From CAYNQK01 sp964470375 (GTDB lineage Bacteria; Spirochaetota; Spirochaetia; Treponematales; JBGSOB01): 31,572 nt of DNA. Below the pieces are notes generated by a model that made no database searches, was not told the origin of the DNA, and saw only the letters and a list, made by a program, of their open reading frames with translations. The DNA lies in NCBI GenBank assembly GCA_964470375.1, contig CAYYCP010000036.1, forward strand, positions 1-31,572, read 5' to 3'. This document shows positions 6,586 through 15,055 of the stretch, in pieces. Made by a program: the position numbers and the translations under genes. Numbering within the stretch: the first letter of the stretch is position 1; the number at the start of each line of letters is the position of its first letter.

Positions 6586-7632
6586 TCAGACTCCCTGAAG
6601 GATTCTCAGGACTTCCTCGTCCGCCACCCGGCCCTCCCCGTCTAGGAGGCCGAAATCCATGCCCTTGTAGGACCAGGGTGCGAAGCCGATACCGAGCCCG
6701 CGCATGAGGCGGGTGAAATCGCGGTACCATGCCCGCCGCCCGGCCGGCGGGGCGCGGTCGATCACCCCGCATTCCCCGCAGTACAGGGGCATTCCCGTAT
6801 CGCGCATGAAATCCACGGCCGGTTGGAGGGCTTCCTCCATGAAGCGAGCATCAAGTTCCCTGCCGGTGTAGCGCTCCATCCTTGCCCGGTAGGCGGGATA
6901 CTCGGCTAGAAATTCTTCTAGGCCCTCAGCCCGACCTGGATACATCAGCTCCCGGCCGTAGTCCCGGAATTCATCGGCCCAGTAGGCCTTCTGGTGGGTG
7001 AAGGGCATGGGCTCGTAGAAATGGAAGGAATACAGCATGCGCGGGTCGTCGAAGACCTCCAGGTATTTGAGGGCCCCCACGGAATTCCAATCGATGCCCC
7101 CGATCATGATCCAGGCCCCCGGGTCGGCGGCCCTGACAGCCCCACGCAGCTCCCGGGTCAGCTCGTTCCAGGGCTCGCTGGAGGACAGGACGATCTCGTT
7201 GAGAAGCTCGAAGACGATGAGCGGGGAGCGTGAGCCCGCATAGCGCGATGCCAGGGCAGTCCAGAGCTTCTTCAGGCGCTCCTGCAGGGCCGGGTCCTCG
7301 AAGAGGCGGTTGGAGCCGCTAGCCGCGTCGAAGCTGTAGCCCGGGGCCCGGTGCATGTCCAGGACGAGGTCCAGGCCCCAGCGCCCGCACCACTCCAGGC
7401 AGCGGTCTATGTATGCGAAGCCGGACTCCTTGTAGCGTCCAGGCTCCGCATCATCTTCCAAAATCTGGTAGTCGATGGGCAGGCGGACGTGATCCATCCC
7501 CCAGCCGGCGATGCGCTCGATGTCGGCGGGGCCGATCCATGCCTCGAAATGCGAGGTATCTGGCGCCTTGAATTGGGAGAGCCAGCCGCCCAGGTTGACC
7601 CCCAGCCTGAATCTATCCATGCCCGCCCTCAT
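6586..7632 (-). CDS. Glycoside hydrolase family 5 (cellulase fold), cytoplasmic
   Basis: About 348 residues from ATG 7632, which overlaps the stop of the upstream GH26 gene as ATGA; an ATG four codons later is the alternative. It is a (beta/alpha)8 glycosidase: FRLGVNLGGWLS at the start, DMHRAPGYS, the acid/base glutamate in FELLNEI, HFYEPMPFTHQ and the nucleophile glutamate in YCGECGV. No signal peptide is present, so it should act on oligosaccharides inside the cell, whereas the partner GH26 is exported. The substrate could be manno-, gluco- or mixed-linkage oligosaccharide; this is not readable. Last gene of the lacI-GH26-GH5 operon. Confidence 0.9.
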   Translation of the reverse strand: MRAGMDRFRLGVNLGGWLSQFKAPDTSHFEAWIGPADIERIAGWGMDHVRLPIDYQILEDDAEPGRYKESGFAYIDRCLEWCGRWGLDLVLDMHRAPGYSFDAASGSNRLFEDPALQERLKKLWTALASRYAGSRSPLIVFELLNEIVLSSSEPWNELTRELRGAVRAADPGAWIMIGGIDWNSVGALKYLEVFDDPRMLYSFHFYEPMPFTHQKAYWADEFRDYGRELMYPGRAEGLEEFLAEYPAYRARMERYTGRELDARFMEEALQPAVDFMRDTGMPLYCGECGVIDRAPPAGRRAWYRDFTRLMRGLGIGFAPWSYKGMDFGLLDGEGRVADEEVLRILQGV

Positions 7633-9359
7633 TTCAGCCTGAGAATGCCCCACTGGGATGGGTTGGCGTAGAAGCCCTGATCGCCGCTCCAAACGGTCTG
7701 TCTCTCGCGGTCCGTGCTGCCGCTGTCCGCATCGTCAACTGCCAGGTCGAAGCCCAGGGCCATCCCTGACTCTGGCTTGAACTCAGGGTCCAGGGAAGCC
7801 CATGGGATTCTGGCTTCGAGGATATAGCCGGAAGGGCTGCGCTCAGCCCGCAGCTCGGTCCCGGCGGGTACCTTCTTCAAGGCGGCCCAGACCCAAGCCG
7901 AGGGCCCTAGTCCCTTGTCCGGCTTGCCGGGGCTGAGGCCTACCTGAAAGTCCCCCGGTCCATAAAATTCCCGTTCGGGATCGGCTTCCGGCCGCGTGGA
8001 AATACACACTTCCAGGCAGTCGCCGTTCCAGATGTCGGCCCCGGCCTTGTCGTTGTTCATAGGGAAGTCGTCCCGGATCACTGCGCGCAGGAAAAGGGCC
8101 CGCGTGGAATAGCCCAGGCGGATCTCAGCCTCCATATCGGACTGGCCCTTTTCGGATGTCAGGACGATGGGGCTGGTCCCCGCCCATGATGCCTTGACCC
8201 CGCCTAAGCCGTCCGCGTCGGGGAAGGCGGCAGCCGCCGCCTCCTGGGCCTGCTTCTTGGGCGCCAGGACCTTGAGGCTGTCGAGGTGGCCCTGCCGGAG
8301 CGAGGGGAAGGCGGTCTCTACCTTCCCGAACCAGGCCGGGTCCGAGAGGAAAGCTTCACTTCCGAAGGCGGCCCGGGCGGCGTTGAGCGAATCGATGCTG
8401 GACAGGAGCCTCCAGTCGCGTTCCTTCTCTATGTCGAACCAGGTGATGGCCTTTACGGCCGGGAAGAGAGCGTGCAGGCCGGCGGCCATCTGGGCGATCC
8501 AGCGGGCCTTGTAGGGCCCCGCCCCGCCAGTGGCGAATTCCGCGATCATCAGGGGCTTGGCCGTAGACGCGACGGCCTTGGCGTAGGCGCCCTTGAAGAT
8601 GGAGTGGAAGCTCTCGCTCCCGGAGAAGTCATAGCCGTCGATGCCCACCCAATCCACGTACTGGTCGCCCGGGTAGGCCGCCTGGGGCGCGTTCCAGGGC
8701 ATGGCCGGCACGCTGTTGGCGTTGAAGCACCAGATCCAGGAAACCTTATCGGCCCCTGCTTTTCTGAAGGCATCGTGTACGCGGCGATACGCCCTGACGT
8801 AGAGACTGGGATCCTGGCCGTTGTTGGGCACGCTCCACGGGTACCAATCCCCGTTGAATTCATGCCCCCAGCGCAGGAGGATAGGCCGGCCGAAACGCGC
8901 GGCCCCCTTGGCCCAATCCTCAATGTACTTGTCCCATTTCCCGTCCAGGATGTCCTGTAGCTTGACCAGGTCCTTGTTCTCCCAAGACCAAGGCTCCCAG
9001 GTGATGTGAGGCATGTAGCCCGCCCTCGAAACGCGCCGGGCCTCCGCCATGGGGAAGGGGCTGGTCCAGTCCTGGTACCACATCACCGAGGCGAACTTCT
9101 TCCCGATGCTCTCCTCGATCCGATTGACGGGCGCGAGGTCCTTCTGGGAGCCTTCGTGGAAGATACCCAGGAGAATGCCCTCCTTGGCCGAACCCCTCCT
9201 GTCTTGTCCCTTCGCGCATGCGATCAGGGCCACGCACAATACAGCCGCGGCGCAGCAGCCGAATATCGCCCGGACTGCGATGCGCAGGGCGGGGCCCCGC
9301 CGTCTCCCGCGTCCCCCCACAAGTGTTCCCTTCTTCGCTTGTCCGCTACCATGGCGCAT
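7629..9359 (-). CDS. Secreted lipoprotein glycoside hydrolase family 26 with C-terminal CBM9-like domain
   Basis: A 576-residue exported enzyme. After a basic n-region a hydrophobic stretch ends in the lipobox ALIAC (about residue 48), so it is probably a surface or periplasmic lipoprotein. The GH26 domain (about 60-350) has the acid/base glutamate in RWGHEFNGDWYPW and the nucleophile in LMIAEFATG; GH26 members are mostly beta-mannanases, some are lichenases or xylanases. The C-terminal 200 residues resemble CBM9/DOMON beta-sandwiches (WNGDCLEVCIS, GYILEARIPWASL, GFDLAVDDAD). ATG 9359 overlaps the lacI stop as TGATG and has AAGGAGAG upstream. It pairs with the cytoplasmic GH5 in a two-step degradation scheme. 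Confidence 0.9.
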   Translation of the reverse strand: MRHGSGQAKKGTLVGGRGRRRGPALRIAVRAIFGCCAAAVLCVALIACAKGQDRRGSAKEGILLGIFHEGSQKDLAPVNRIEESIGKKFASVMWYQDWTSPFPMAEARRVSRAGYMPHITWEPWSWENKDLVKLQDILDGKWDKYIEDWAKGAARFGRPILLRWGHEFNGDWYPWSVPNNGQDPSLYVRAYRRVHDAFRKAGADKVSWIWCFNANSVPAMPWNAPQAAYPGDQYVDWVGIDGYDFSGSESFHSIFKGAYAKAVASTAKPLMIAEFATGGAGPYKARWIAQMAAGLHALFPAVKAITWFDIEKERDWRLLSSIDSLNAARAAFGSEAFLSDPAWFGKVETAFPSLRQGHLDSLKVLAPKKQAQEAAAAAFPDADGLGGVKASWAGTSPIVLTSEKGQSDMEAEIRLGYSTRALFLRAVIRDDFPMNNDKAGADIWNGDCLEVCISTRPEADPEREFYGPGDFQVGLSPGKPDKGLGPSAWVWAALKKVPAGTELRAERSPSGYILEARIPWASLDPEFKPESGMALGFDLAVDDADSGSTDRERQTVWSGDQGFYANPSQWGILRLK

Positions 9360-10375
9360 CAGACACTCTCCTTTCGCATGCTGGAGGCCCGGGGGACGAA
9401 TTCCACCGGGAAGGCTATCTCCTCGTCAGCGCTGCCATCTGTTCCGGCCAGCTCCATGACCTTCCGGGCCAAGAGGCCTCCCAGGGCCCGCCTCTCCACC
9501 CGCACCGTGCTGAGTGCCGGGTTGGACCACTTAGCCGCCTCGATGTCGTCGAAGCCGGCTAACGCCACATCTTCCGGCACGTGCAAGCCGGCTTCCCGCA
9601 GGGCCCTCATGGCGCCCAGGGCCATCTCGTCGTTGGCGGCCAGGAGGCCGTCGAATCGGACACCCGAGGCCGTCAGCGCCCTCATAGTCTCATAGGCCAC
9701 TCGGGCATCGAAATCACAGTCGTACAACTCAAGAAATTCTACGTCTCTTTCCCGTGCGACCAGCTCAACGGTCGCCCGACGCTCGCGGGCATCGTTCGAC
9801 CTCTCGTTCCCGTTGAGCACTAGAAGGCGCCGGACACCCTGGTCCAGGAGATGCTCCAGGGCCGCCCTCGTGCCGGCGGCGTTGTCCAGGCCTACCCTCA
9901 CCCAGCGGCCCCGCCGCGGCATACAGGCGGGGAAGTCCGGCTCGATGTCCATGACGACCAGGGGTGTTTTAGCGGCCAGGGCCCTGAGGAGCTCGCGAGT
10001 AGCCAGGCCGCCGCTGAGGACTACCGAACCGGCCAGCCACGCCTGCCTGGCTAGGGTGATGGCTAGTTCCTTTGCGGGTTCGTTCAAGGTGCCCACTATC
10101 AGCCCCCAGCCCCTGGCCTTGAAGGCCTCTTGGGCTCCCTCGATGATCTCGCCGTAGATTGGACCGGCTATCCCGTCCACGAAGAACCCGGCTGCATCCA
10201 GGCGCCGGCCCTTCATGGCCTGGGCGCACAGGCTCGGGGAATAGCCCAGGCTGCGCGCCGCCCGCCTGACCCGCTCGCTCGTCTGCGGGCCGACGCGGCC
10301 CGTGCCGTTTAAGACATAGGATACCGTGGCCACCGAGACGCCCGCCTTCAAAGCCACTTCCTGGATCGTGGGCAC
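9359..10375 (-). CDS. LacI-family transcriptional regulator
   Basis: The 338-residue protein starts at GTG 10375 with GGAGG upstream. The N-terminal helix-turn-helix and hinge are canonical (TIQEVALKAGVSVATVSYVLNGTGRV, ending near GYSPS), followed by a periplasmic-binding-protein-like effector domain with FDGLLAANDEMALGAMRAL and DVALAGFDDIEAAKW. It heads the GH26-GH5 operon and a matching palindrome lies at the transcription start, so it probably represses its own operon until an oligosaccharide ligand appears. The inducer is not identifiable. The terminal residues are charged, as in many LacI proteins. Confidence 0.94.
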   Translation of the reverse strand: MPTIQEVALKAGVSVATVSYVLNGTGRVGPQTSERVRRAARSLGYSPSLCAQAMKGRRLDAAGFFVDGIAGPIYGEIIEGAQEAFKARGWGLIVGTLNEPAKELAITLARQAWLAGSVVLSGGLATRELLRALAAKTPLVVMDIEPDFPACMPRRGRWVRVGLDNAAGTRAALEHLLDQGVRRLLVLNGNERSNDARERRATVELVARERDVEFLELYDCDFDARVAYETMRALTASGVRFDGLLAANDEMALGAMRALREAGLHVPEDVALAGFDDIEAAKWSNPALSTVRVERRALGGLLARKVMELAGTDGSADEEIAFPVEFVPRASSMRKESV

Positions 10376-10389
10376 TTGTCCTCCGCTAT

Positions 10390-10405
10390 GCTTAATCGTT
10401 TAAGC
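10390..10405. promoter_or_regulatory. LacI-family operator of the lacI-GH26-GH5 operon
   Basis: GCTTAATCGTTTAAGC has perfect 6-base arms and the central CG typical of LacI-family operators. It directly follows the -10, at the expected transcription start, and lies 15 bases before the lacI start codon. Confidence 0.75.
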
Positions 10406-10434
10406 AATCTAGCAGCCCGGGCCCTAGCCGTCAA
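10406..10434 (-). promoter_or_regulatory. Promoter of the lacI-GH26-GH5 operon
   Basis: Minus strand: TTGACG (10429-10434), a 17-base spacer and TAGATT (10406-10411), followed at once by the palindromic operator. Confidence 0.6.
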
Positions 10435-10485
10435 GCCCGCTCTCCCGCGGGGCTGGAACCAATCGTATCAGCGGCTTTCTTCGCT

Positions 10486-11682
10486 CTAAAGGCCCGGAAT
10501 GTCCTCTTTGCGGATCGGCTTGCCCATGGCCGCGCCGGCCCAGGCCTGGTTCTTCTTGGAGCCCAGGAGGATGGCTCCCACCAGGATGCCTTCCCGGAGG
10601 ATGAATTTCTCATAGCGCGAACCCTCTTCATCCTGCCGGATGACGCACTCGAGGGAGGCCTCTTCCTCCGGCGCGGGGACGGCCAGGCCCATGCTGAGGA
10701 GGTCTATGCCGGCCACCTTGAGGCTCGTCTTGGGCAGGGTCTGGACGTAGGGTGAGCCGAGATCCCCCAACATGGCCCGGGCGGCGGCGCGGGCCTGCTC
10801 AAGGGCCGCCGGGATGATGCCCCATGAGCGGCCCTCGAACTCGGCCGCGTCCCCGGCGGCGAAGACCCCCTTGGCAAAGCTGCGCATGAAGCAATCCACG
10901 CTGATGCCCCGCCCGCAGGCGATGCCGGCGGCCTTGGCCAGCTCCGTTTCGGGGCTCACGCCCGATGAGAGGAGGACGCCTTCGGCGCCTATCGTCTCCC
11001 CTGAGGCGAGGCGCAGGCCGCTCACAGCCTCACCGCCCTCGTAGGCCTCAACCTTGGCCCCCAGGCGGAAGGACAGGCCCCGTTCTTCGAGAAGGGTGCG
11101 CAGGATGCCGGCAGCCGCGGCGTCCAGCTGGCGCGGGAGGAGGCGTTCGGCTATCTCGATGACGCAGACGTCCTCTACGCCGGCGAGCTTGAGGTGGTAG
11201 GCAGCCTCGAGGCCCAGGAGGCCCCCGCCCACCACGGCCATGCGCTTCCTCCCGGCCTGTATGGCCGCCCTGAGGTCGCGGGCGTCGTCATAGGTCCTGA
11301 GGCAGTCGATGCCGGCCTTGTCTATGCCGGGGGCCGGAAAACGCATGGGCCGGGAACCCGTGCAGATGGCCAGCACATCGTAGGCCAGGCGCTGCCCGTC
11401 CTGGAATTCAACCTGGGACGTATCTGTCAGTATGCGCGCGACTGAATGGGACTTGCGCACCTCGATGCTCCTGCGCTTGTACCATTCTTCCTTATATAGG
11501 GCGATGTCCTGGGGGCCCAGGCCGGAGGAGATGACCTCCGGCAGGCGGATGCGCGAGTAGAAGTCCCAGGCTTCCTTGGCGTGGATCTCGATCTCCAGCT
11601 TGCCCGGATCCGGCTCCAGGGCCCGCAGCTCGGCGGCCACGTTGACGCCCGCGATCCCGTTCCCGATGATGAGCGCCTTCAT
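10486..11682 (-). CDS. FAD-dependent NAD(P)H oxidoreductase (rubredoxin-reductase / NirB N-terminal type)
   Basis: This 398-residue pyridine nucleotide-disulfide oxidoreductase-fold protein has an FAD-binding GNGIAGVNVAAEL at the N-terminus, ATG-like CTGSRPMRFPAPG, a second Rossmann motif VVGGGLLGLEAAYHL for NAD(P)H, and GVFAAGDAAEF for the flavin. There is no redox-active CxxxxC pair, which fits rubredoxin/ferredoxin reductase or the first domain of nitrite reductase rather than a disulfide reductase. It begins 24 bases after the last permease gene, so it may be co-transcribed with the BMP transporter. Its electron acceptor is not evident and no rubredoxin gene is nearby. Confidence 0.88.
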   Translation of the reverse strand: MKALIIGNGIAGVNVAAELRALEPDPGKLEIEIHAKEAWDFYSRIRLPEVISSGLGPQDIALYKEEWYKRRSIEVRKSHSVARILTDTSQVEFQDGQRLAYDVLAICTGSRPMRFPAPGIDKAGIDCLRTYDDARDLRAAIQAGRKRMAVVGGGLLGLEAAYHLKLAGVEDVCVIEIAERLLPRQLDAAAAGILRTLLEERGLSFRLGAKVEAYEGGEAVSGLRLASGETIGAEGVLLSSGVSPETELAKAAGIACGRGISVDCFMRSFAKGVFAAGDAAEFEGRSWGIIPAALEQARAAARAMLGDLGSPYVQTLPKTSLKVAGIDLLSMGLAVPAPEEEASLECVIRQDEEGSRYEKFILREGILVGAILLGSKKNQAWAGAAMGKPIRKEDIPGL

Positions 11683-11706
11683 GCGGATACCCCCCGGCCG
11701 AGGCTA

Positions 11707-12540
11707 TCATGCCAGGGGCCGCTGCGCAATCTTCCCGCGCGGAGCGCTGAGGGCTATAGCCGCGAGGGCTGCCAGGGGCGCGATGGAGGCGGTCAGCTCA
11801 TGCGGCAGGATCCGCCATGCCTGGGCCTGGACGGCGAGGAAGTCAGCCAGTGAGAAGACCGCCACGGCCAGGAGGCAGGGCCCGGGCCGTTTCCGGCCTG
11901 CGTAGACCGATGCCAGGGCCAGCCAGCCACGTCCGGCGCTCATGCCCGGGGAGAAGGCCCCCAAGCCCAGGGCCATGCAGGCCCCCGCAAGGCCGCAACC
12001 CGCCCCCGAGAGGGCGAAGGCCAGGGACCGGCTGGCTTCTGGATCGGCCCCGGCGGCCTCAAGGGCCAGCTCCGACGAGCCCGCGGCGCGCAGCCGAAGC
12101 CCGGCCCTCGTGCGGGCGAGGAGAAGCCATGTCCCCGCGTAAAAGACGAGCCCTAGGCCGAGGAAGGTCAGAATTCCCCCGCTCCCTGCGCCCGCCTCAA
12201 GACGCCAGATCCCGGCTGAGCCCGATATGGCCGCTGCGGCGGAGGAGACTGCTCCGGCAAGAAGCGCGTTGAAGGCGATGCCCGAAATCACCGCATCCGC
12301 TCCAGATTTTCCCAGGAAGAGGGAAAAGAGGATAGCCGCCGAGGCGCAAAGAGCCATAGACGCAAGGACGGCCAGGGGAGCTTCAAGGCCCCAGCGGACG
12401 GAGGCCGCCGCCGCGAGTGCCCCCGCCAGGACAAGGCCCTCGAGGGCCATATTGCTGCGCCCGCTCCTCTCAGCCGCTAGGGCTCCAGCGGAAGCCGCCA
12501 GGAGGGGGGCGGCGTATTCCGCTAAGGCCAGGCCGTTCAT
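11707..12540 (-). CDS. BMP-type ABC transporter permease, second subunit (YufQ-like)
   Basis: About 277 residues with some eight hydrophobic segments from ATG 12540, which overlaps the first permease's stop as ATGA. The frame is open far upstream to 13263 but that part is the antisense-frame shadow of permease one. The family motif AERSGRSNMALEGLVLAGAL near the N-terminus and AGADPEASRSLAFALSGAGCGLAGA in the middle place it among permeases of nucleoside/sugar importers that work with BMP lipoproteins. Residues are strongly Ala/Gly/Leu biased. It forms the channel with the upstream permease. Confidence 0.88.
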   Translation of the reverse strand: MNGLALAEYAAPLLAASAGALAAERSGRSNMALEGLVLAGALAAAASVRWGLEAPLAVLASMALCASAAILFSLFLGKSGADAVISGIAFNALLAGAVSSAAAAISGSAGIWRLEAGAGSGGILTFLGLGLVFYAGTWLLLARTRAGLRLRAAGSSELALEAAGADPEASRSLAFALSGAGCGLAGACMALGLGAFSPGMSAGRGWLALASVYAGRKRPGPCLLAVAVFSLADFLAVQAQAWRILPHELTASIAPLAALAAIALSAPRGKIAQRPLA

Positions 12541-13559
12541 GACTTCCGCCTCCCCCTTCCAGATGCCGCTGCCATAGCAAGGAGGACCAGGGCCTGGAGC
12601 ATGCTGGATGCTTGGGCCGTCATGCCGGAGAGGATCTGGGCGGACTTGGCCCCGGCCTCCAGGAAGGCGAAGAAGAGGGCTGCCGGCAATACGAGGGCCG
12701 GGCTCAGGCGGGCGGTGATGGCGCATGCCAGGGCCGTGAAGCCCATCCCGCCGGAGAAATTCTGGAAGACCCGCGGGCTCCGCCCCATGACAGCCCAGAC
12801 ACCGGCCAGGCCGATGATGCCGGCACCCAGAACCATAGCCGCGAAGCGGATCCTGCGCGGCTCCAATCCGGCTGCCTCTGCGAAGTCCGGCGCTGCTCCG
12901 CTCATTCGTAAGCGGAAACCAGCCCGCGTTCGCCAGTAGCCTATCCATCCCAGGGCGGTCAAAGCCGCTGCGGCCAGGGCCGCTGCGCTGAGAGAGGAGG
13001 GCGGGAGAAGGCGGGTGAAGGATAGGGCCGGGTCTATGGCGCGGGTAGCGATCAGCTGGCTGTCCGGATCCTTGAGGGGACCGGCCACGATCCAGTCCAG
13101 GCAGGGGATAAGGGCCGCCGAAGAAAGAAAACTCGTGATGAGCTCGTCGGCCCCTCCCCGGCGCTTGAGGAGGGCCGGCAGGGCTCCCAGAAGACTGCCG
13201 GCCAGGAAGGCTCCCGCCCAGGCCAGGGGCGCCGCGGCCGGGGCAGGAAATCCCCTCACCCATGTGAGGATGACATGCCCCGCCAGGGCACCGGAGTAAA
13301 ACTGCCCGTCCCCTCCCAGGTTGACGGCCCCCGCCCGGAGGGAGATGGCCGCGCCCAGGGCGGCCGTGCCAAGGATAGCCGCGTTCTCGAGCATGTTACC
13401 AAATGCATAGGCCGAAGAGAAGGGCCCTAGGTAAAAGGCTGCCAAGCCGCCCTCACGCAAAGCGGCTAAGAGGCTGGCCGCGCCCAGAACTGCCAGAGGA
13501 AGGATGAGGCCGCCAAGGCGCCCCAGGCCGTCGCTGAGCCTTGCGGAGACCGCCTTCAC
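12537..13559 (-). CDS. BMP-type ABC transporter permease, first subunit (YufP-like)
   Basis: 340 residues with multiple hydrophobic helices. It starts at GTG 13559, overlapping the ATPase stop as GTGA. The segment AISLRAGAVNLGGDGQFYSGAL matches the conserved region of the first permease of BMP-family nucleoside importers, and EAAGLEPRRIRFAAMVLGAGIIGLAGV is the coupling region that contacts the ATPase. Together with the following permease and the double ATPase it would make a complete importer. Confidence 0.9.
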   Translation of the reverse strand: MKAVSARLSDGLGRLGGLILPLAVLGAASLLAALREGGLAAFYLGPFSSAYAFGNMLENAAILGTAALGAAISLRAGAVNLGGDGQFYSGALAGHVILTWVRGFPAPAAAPLAWAGAFLAGSLLGALPALLKRRGGADELITSFLSSAALIPCLDWIVAGPLKDPDSQLIATRAIDPALSFTRLLPPSSLSAAALAAAALTALGWIGYWRTRAGFRLRMSGAAPDFAEAAGLEPRRIRFAAMVLGAGIIGLAGVWAVMGRSPRVFQNFSGGMGFTALACAITARLSPALVLPAALFFAFLEAGAKSAQILSGMTAQASSMLQALVLLAMAAASGRGRRKS

Positions 13560-15055
13560 GCGCCCCCCCCGGTCATGGCTGCCCTCAGGCGGGCTTCCAG
13601 ACCCGCGGATCGATCATTGCTCTCAAGCAATGTTATTCTCCCGCGGTAGAGGACGGCGATTTCATCTGCCAGGGCCATGGCCTCGCGCAACTGAGAGAGC
13701 AGGACCAGACAGGCCAGCCCCGCCGCGGCGGCCGCGCGGATGGATTCATGTGCCTTGACGGCGGCGCGCTGGTCCAAGCCCCAAGAGGGTTCGGCTAGGA
13801 GGAGAAAGGGCTTGCCCGTCCCCAACTCGCGTGAGCTGACCAGGCGCTGTATCTGACCCCCGGAGAGAACGGAAACCCTCTCGCCGGCGGAAGCGGCCAT
13901 GCCCTCGCGGGATAACCATTCGGCGGCCCTGATCCGACGGAACTTTTCGCCCGCGCCCGGGAAGCGATAGACCTCTGCATCGTGAACCAAAAGATTGTCG
14001 GCTATGCACTCTCCGAGGGCTACCCCCCTGTGGAGGCGTTCGCGCGGGAGGTAAGCCATGCCTGCCTTCCTCCTTGCCGCGCAGCCCCGCCCGGCTAGCT
14101 CGGTCCCTTGTATGCGGATGCTGCCCTCATGCGGCTCGCGCATGCCCGAGAGCGCGTCCTCCAGTTCCTCCGCCCCGTTACCGGTGATTGAGAGGACGCA
14201 CACCACCCTGCCCGCGCGCAGCTCCAGGTCCAGGCCCCTGAGCCCGCCCCCGCCTCCTCTTCCCGGGAGCTCCAGGCCGGCGCAGTTCAAGACGACGTCC
14301 CCCGTTCGGGCGACAAGTAGGCAGGGCTCCGGTCCATCCTCGGCATCCATGGCCTCCCCGAAGAGGGCCCCCAGGAGGGCGTCCTTGTCAGGGTCGGCTA
14401 TGGACAGGACGGTCCGCCCTGACCTGAGGACATAGAAGAAGCTGGCCGCCCTCAGGGCCTCGGGGAGGCGATGGGTGATGAGGATAATTGCCTTGCCGGC
14501 CGTCTTGATCGCCTCTAGAGCGAGGTAGAGGGCATCGGCCTCCTCCTCTGAGAGCTGGGAACTAGGTTCGTCAAGGATTATAACGCGGGCGTCGTGGCCC
14601 AGGGCCCGCAGGAGCTCCAGCCGCTGTCGATCGGCCAGGCCCAGTTTCCCGGCTTCCATATCTGGATCCAAGTCCACGGAGTAACGAGCGCAGAGCTCAC
14701 GGGCGGCCCGGGCCAGGGGGCCGCGCAGGAGGAGCCCCCCCGGCCCGGCAGGCTCGCGCCCCAGGAAGAGATTTTCGGCTACGCTGAGGTCATCGACCAG
14801 GATGGGATGCTGGTGAACGAGGGCCGCCCGCCTTGCCCCTGCCCGCCAAGGCTTCCAGGGCCGGCCCTCGAAGGTGAACTCGCCCGCGTCCGGCCGGACC
14901 TCGCCGGCCAGGATGCGGGCCAAGGTCGTCTTGCCGGCCCCGTTCTCCCCCAGGACGGCGGTGATGGAGCCGGCCTCGGCGCAGAGCTCCGCGCCGTCGT
15001 TGGCGGCCAATCGCCCGTATCGCTTGACGACTCCGCGGGCCTCCAGGAGGCTCAT
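13556..15055 (-). CDS. BMP-type ABC transporter ATPase with two nucleotide-binding domains
   Basis: 499 residues, two fused ATPase domains as in YufO/RbsA-like proteins. Domain 1 has Walker A GENGAGKTT, Walker B VIILDEPSSQLS and the switch histidine in LITHRL, but its signature is reduced to LGLADRQRLELLRAL. Domain 2 has an intact LSGGQIQRL signature, but its P-loop reads GNGAEELE with no Lys-Thr, and Walker B is LLLAEPSWGLD. Hence each domain supplies what the other lacks: one composite site built of the first P-loop and second signature should hydrolyse ATP, the other looks dead. ATG 15055 overlaps the lipoprotein stop as TGATG. Confidence 0.92.
   Translation of the reverse strand: MSLLEARGVVKRYGRLAANDGAELCAEAGSITAVLGENGAGKTTLARILAGEVRPDAGEFTFEGRPWKPWRAGARRAALVHQHPILVDDLSVAENLFLGREPAGPGGLLLRGPLARAARELCARYSVDLDPDMEAGKLGLADRQRLELLRALGHDARVIILDEPSSQLSEEEADALYLALEAIKTAGKAIILITHRLPEALRAASFFYVLRSGRTVLSIADPDKDALLGALFGEAMDAEDGPEPCLLVARTGDVVLNCAGLELPGRGGGGGLRGLDLELRAGRVVCVLSITGNGAEELEDALSGMREPHEGSIRIQGTELAGRGCAARRKAGMAYLPRERLHRGVALGECIADNLLVHDAEVYRFPGAGEKFRRIRAAEWLSREGMAASAGERVSVLSGGQIQRLVSSRELGTGKPFLLLAEPSWGLDQRAAVKAHESIRAAAAAGLACLVLLSQLREAMALADEIAVLYRGRITLLESNDRSAGLEARLRAAMTGGGA

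Noticed and set aside
12541..13263. N-terminal extension of the second permease frame
   Set aside because: It is an out-of-frame reading of the first permease gene; the ATGA overlap at 12537-12540 gives the true start.
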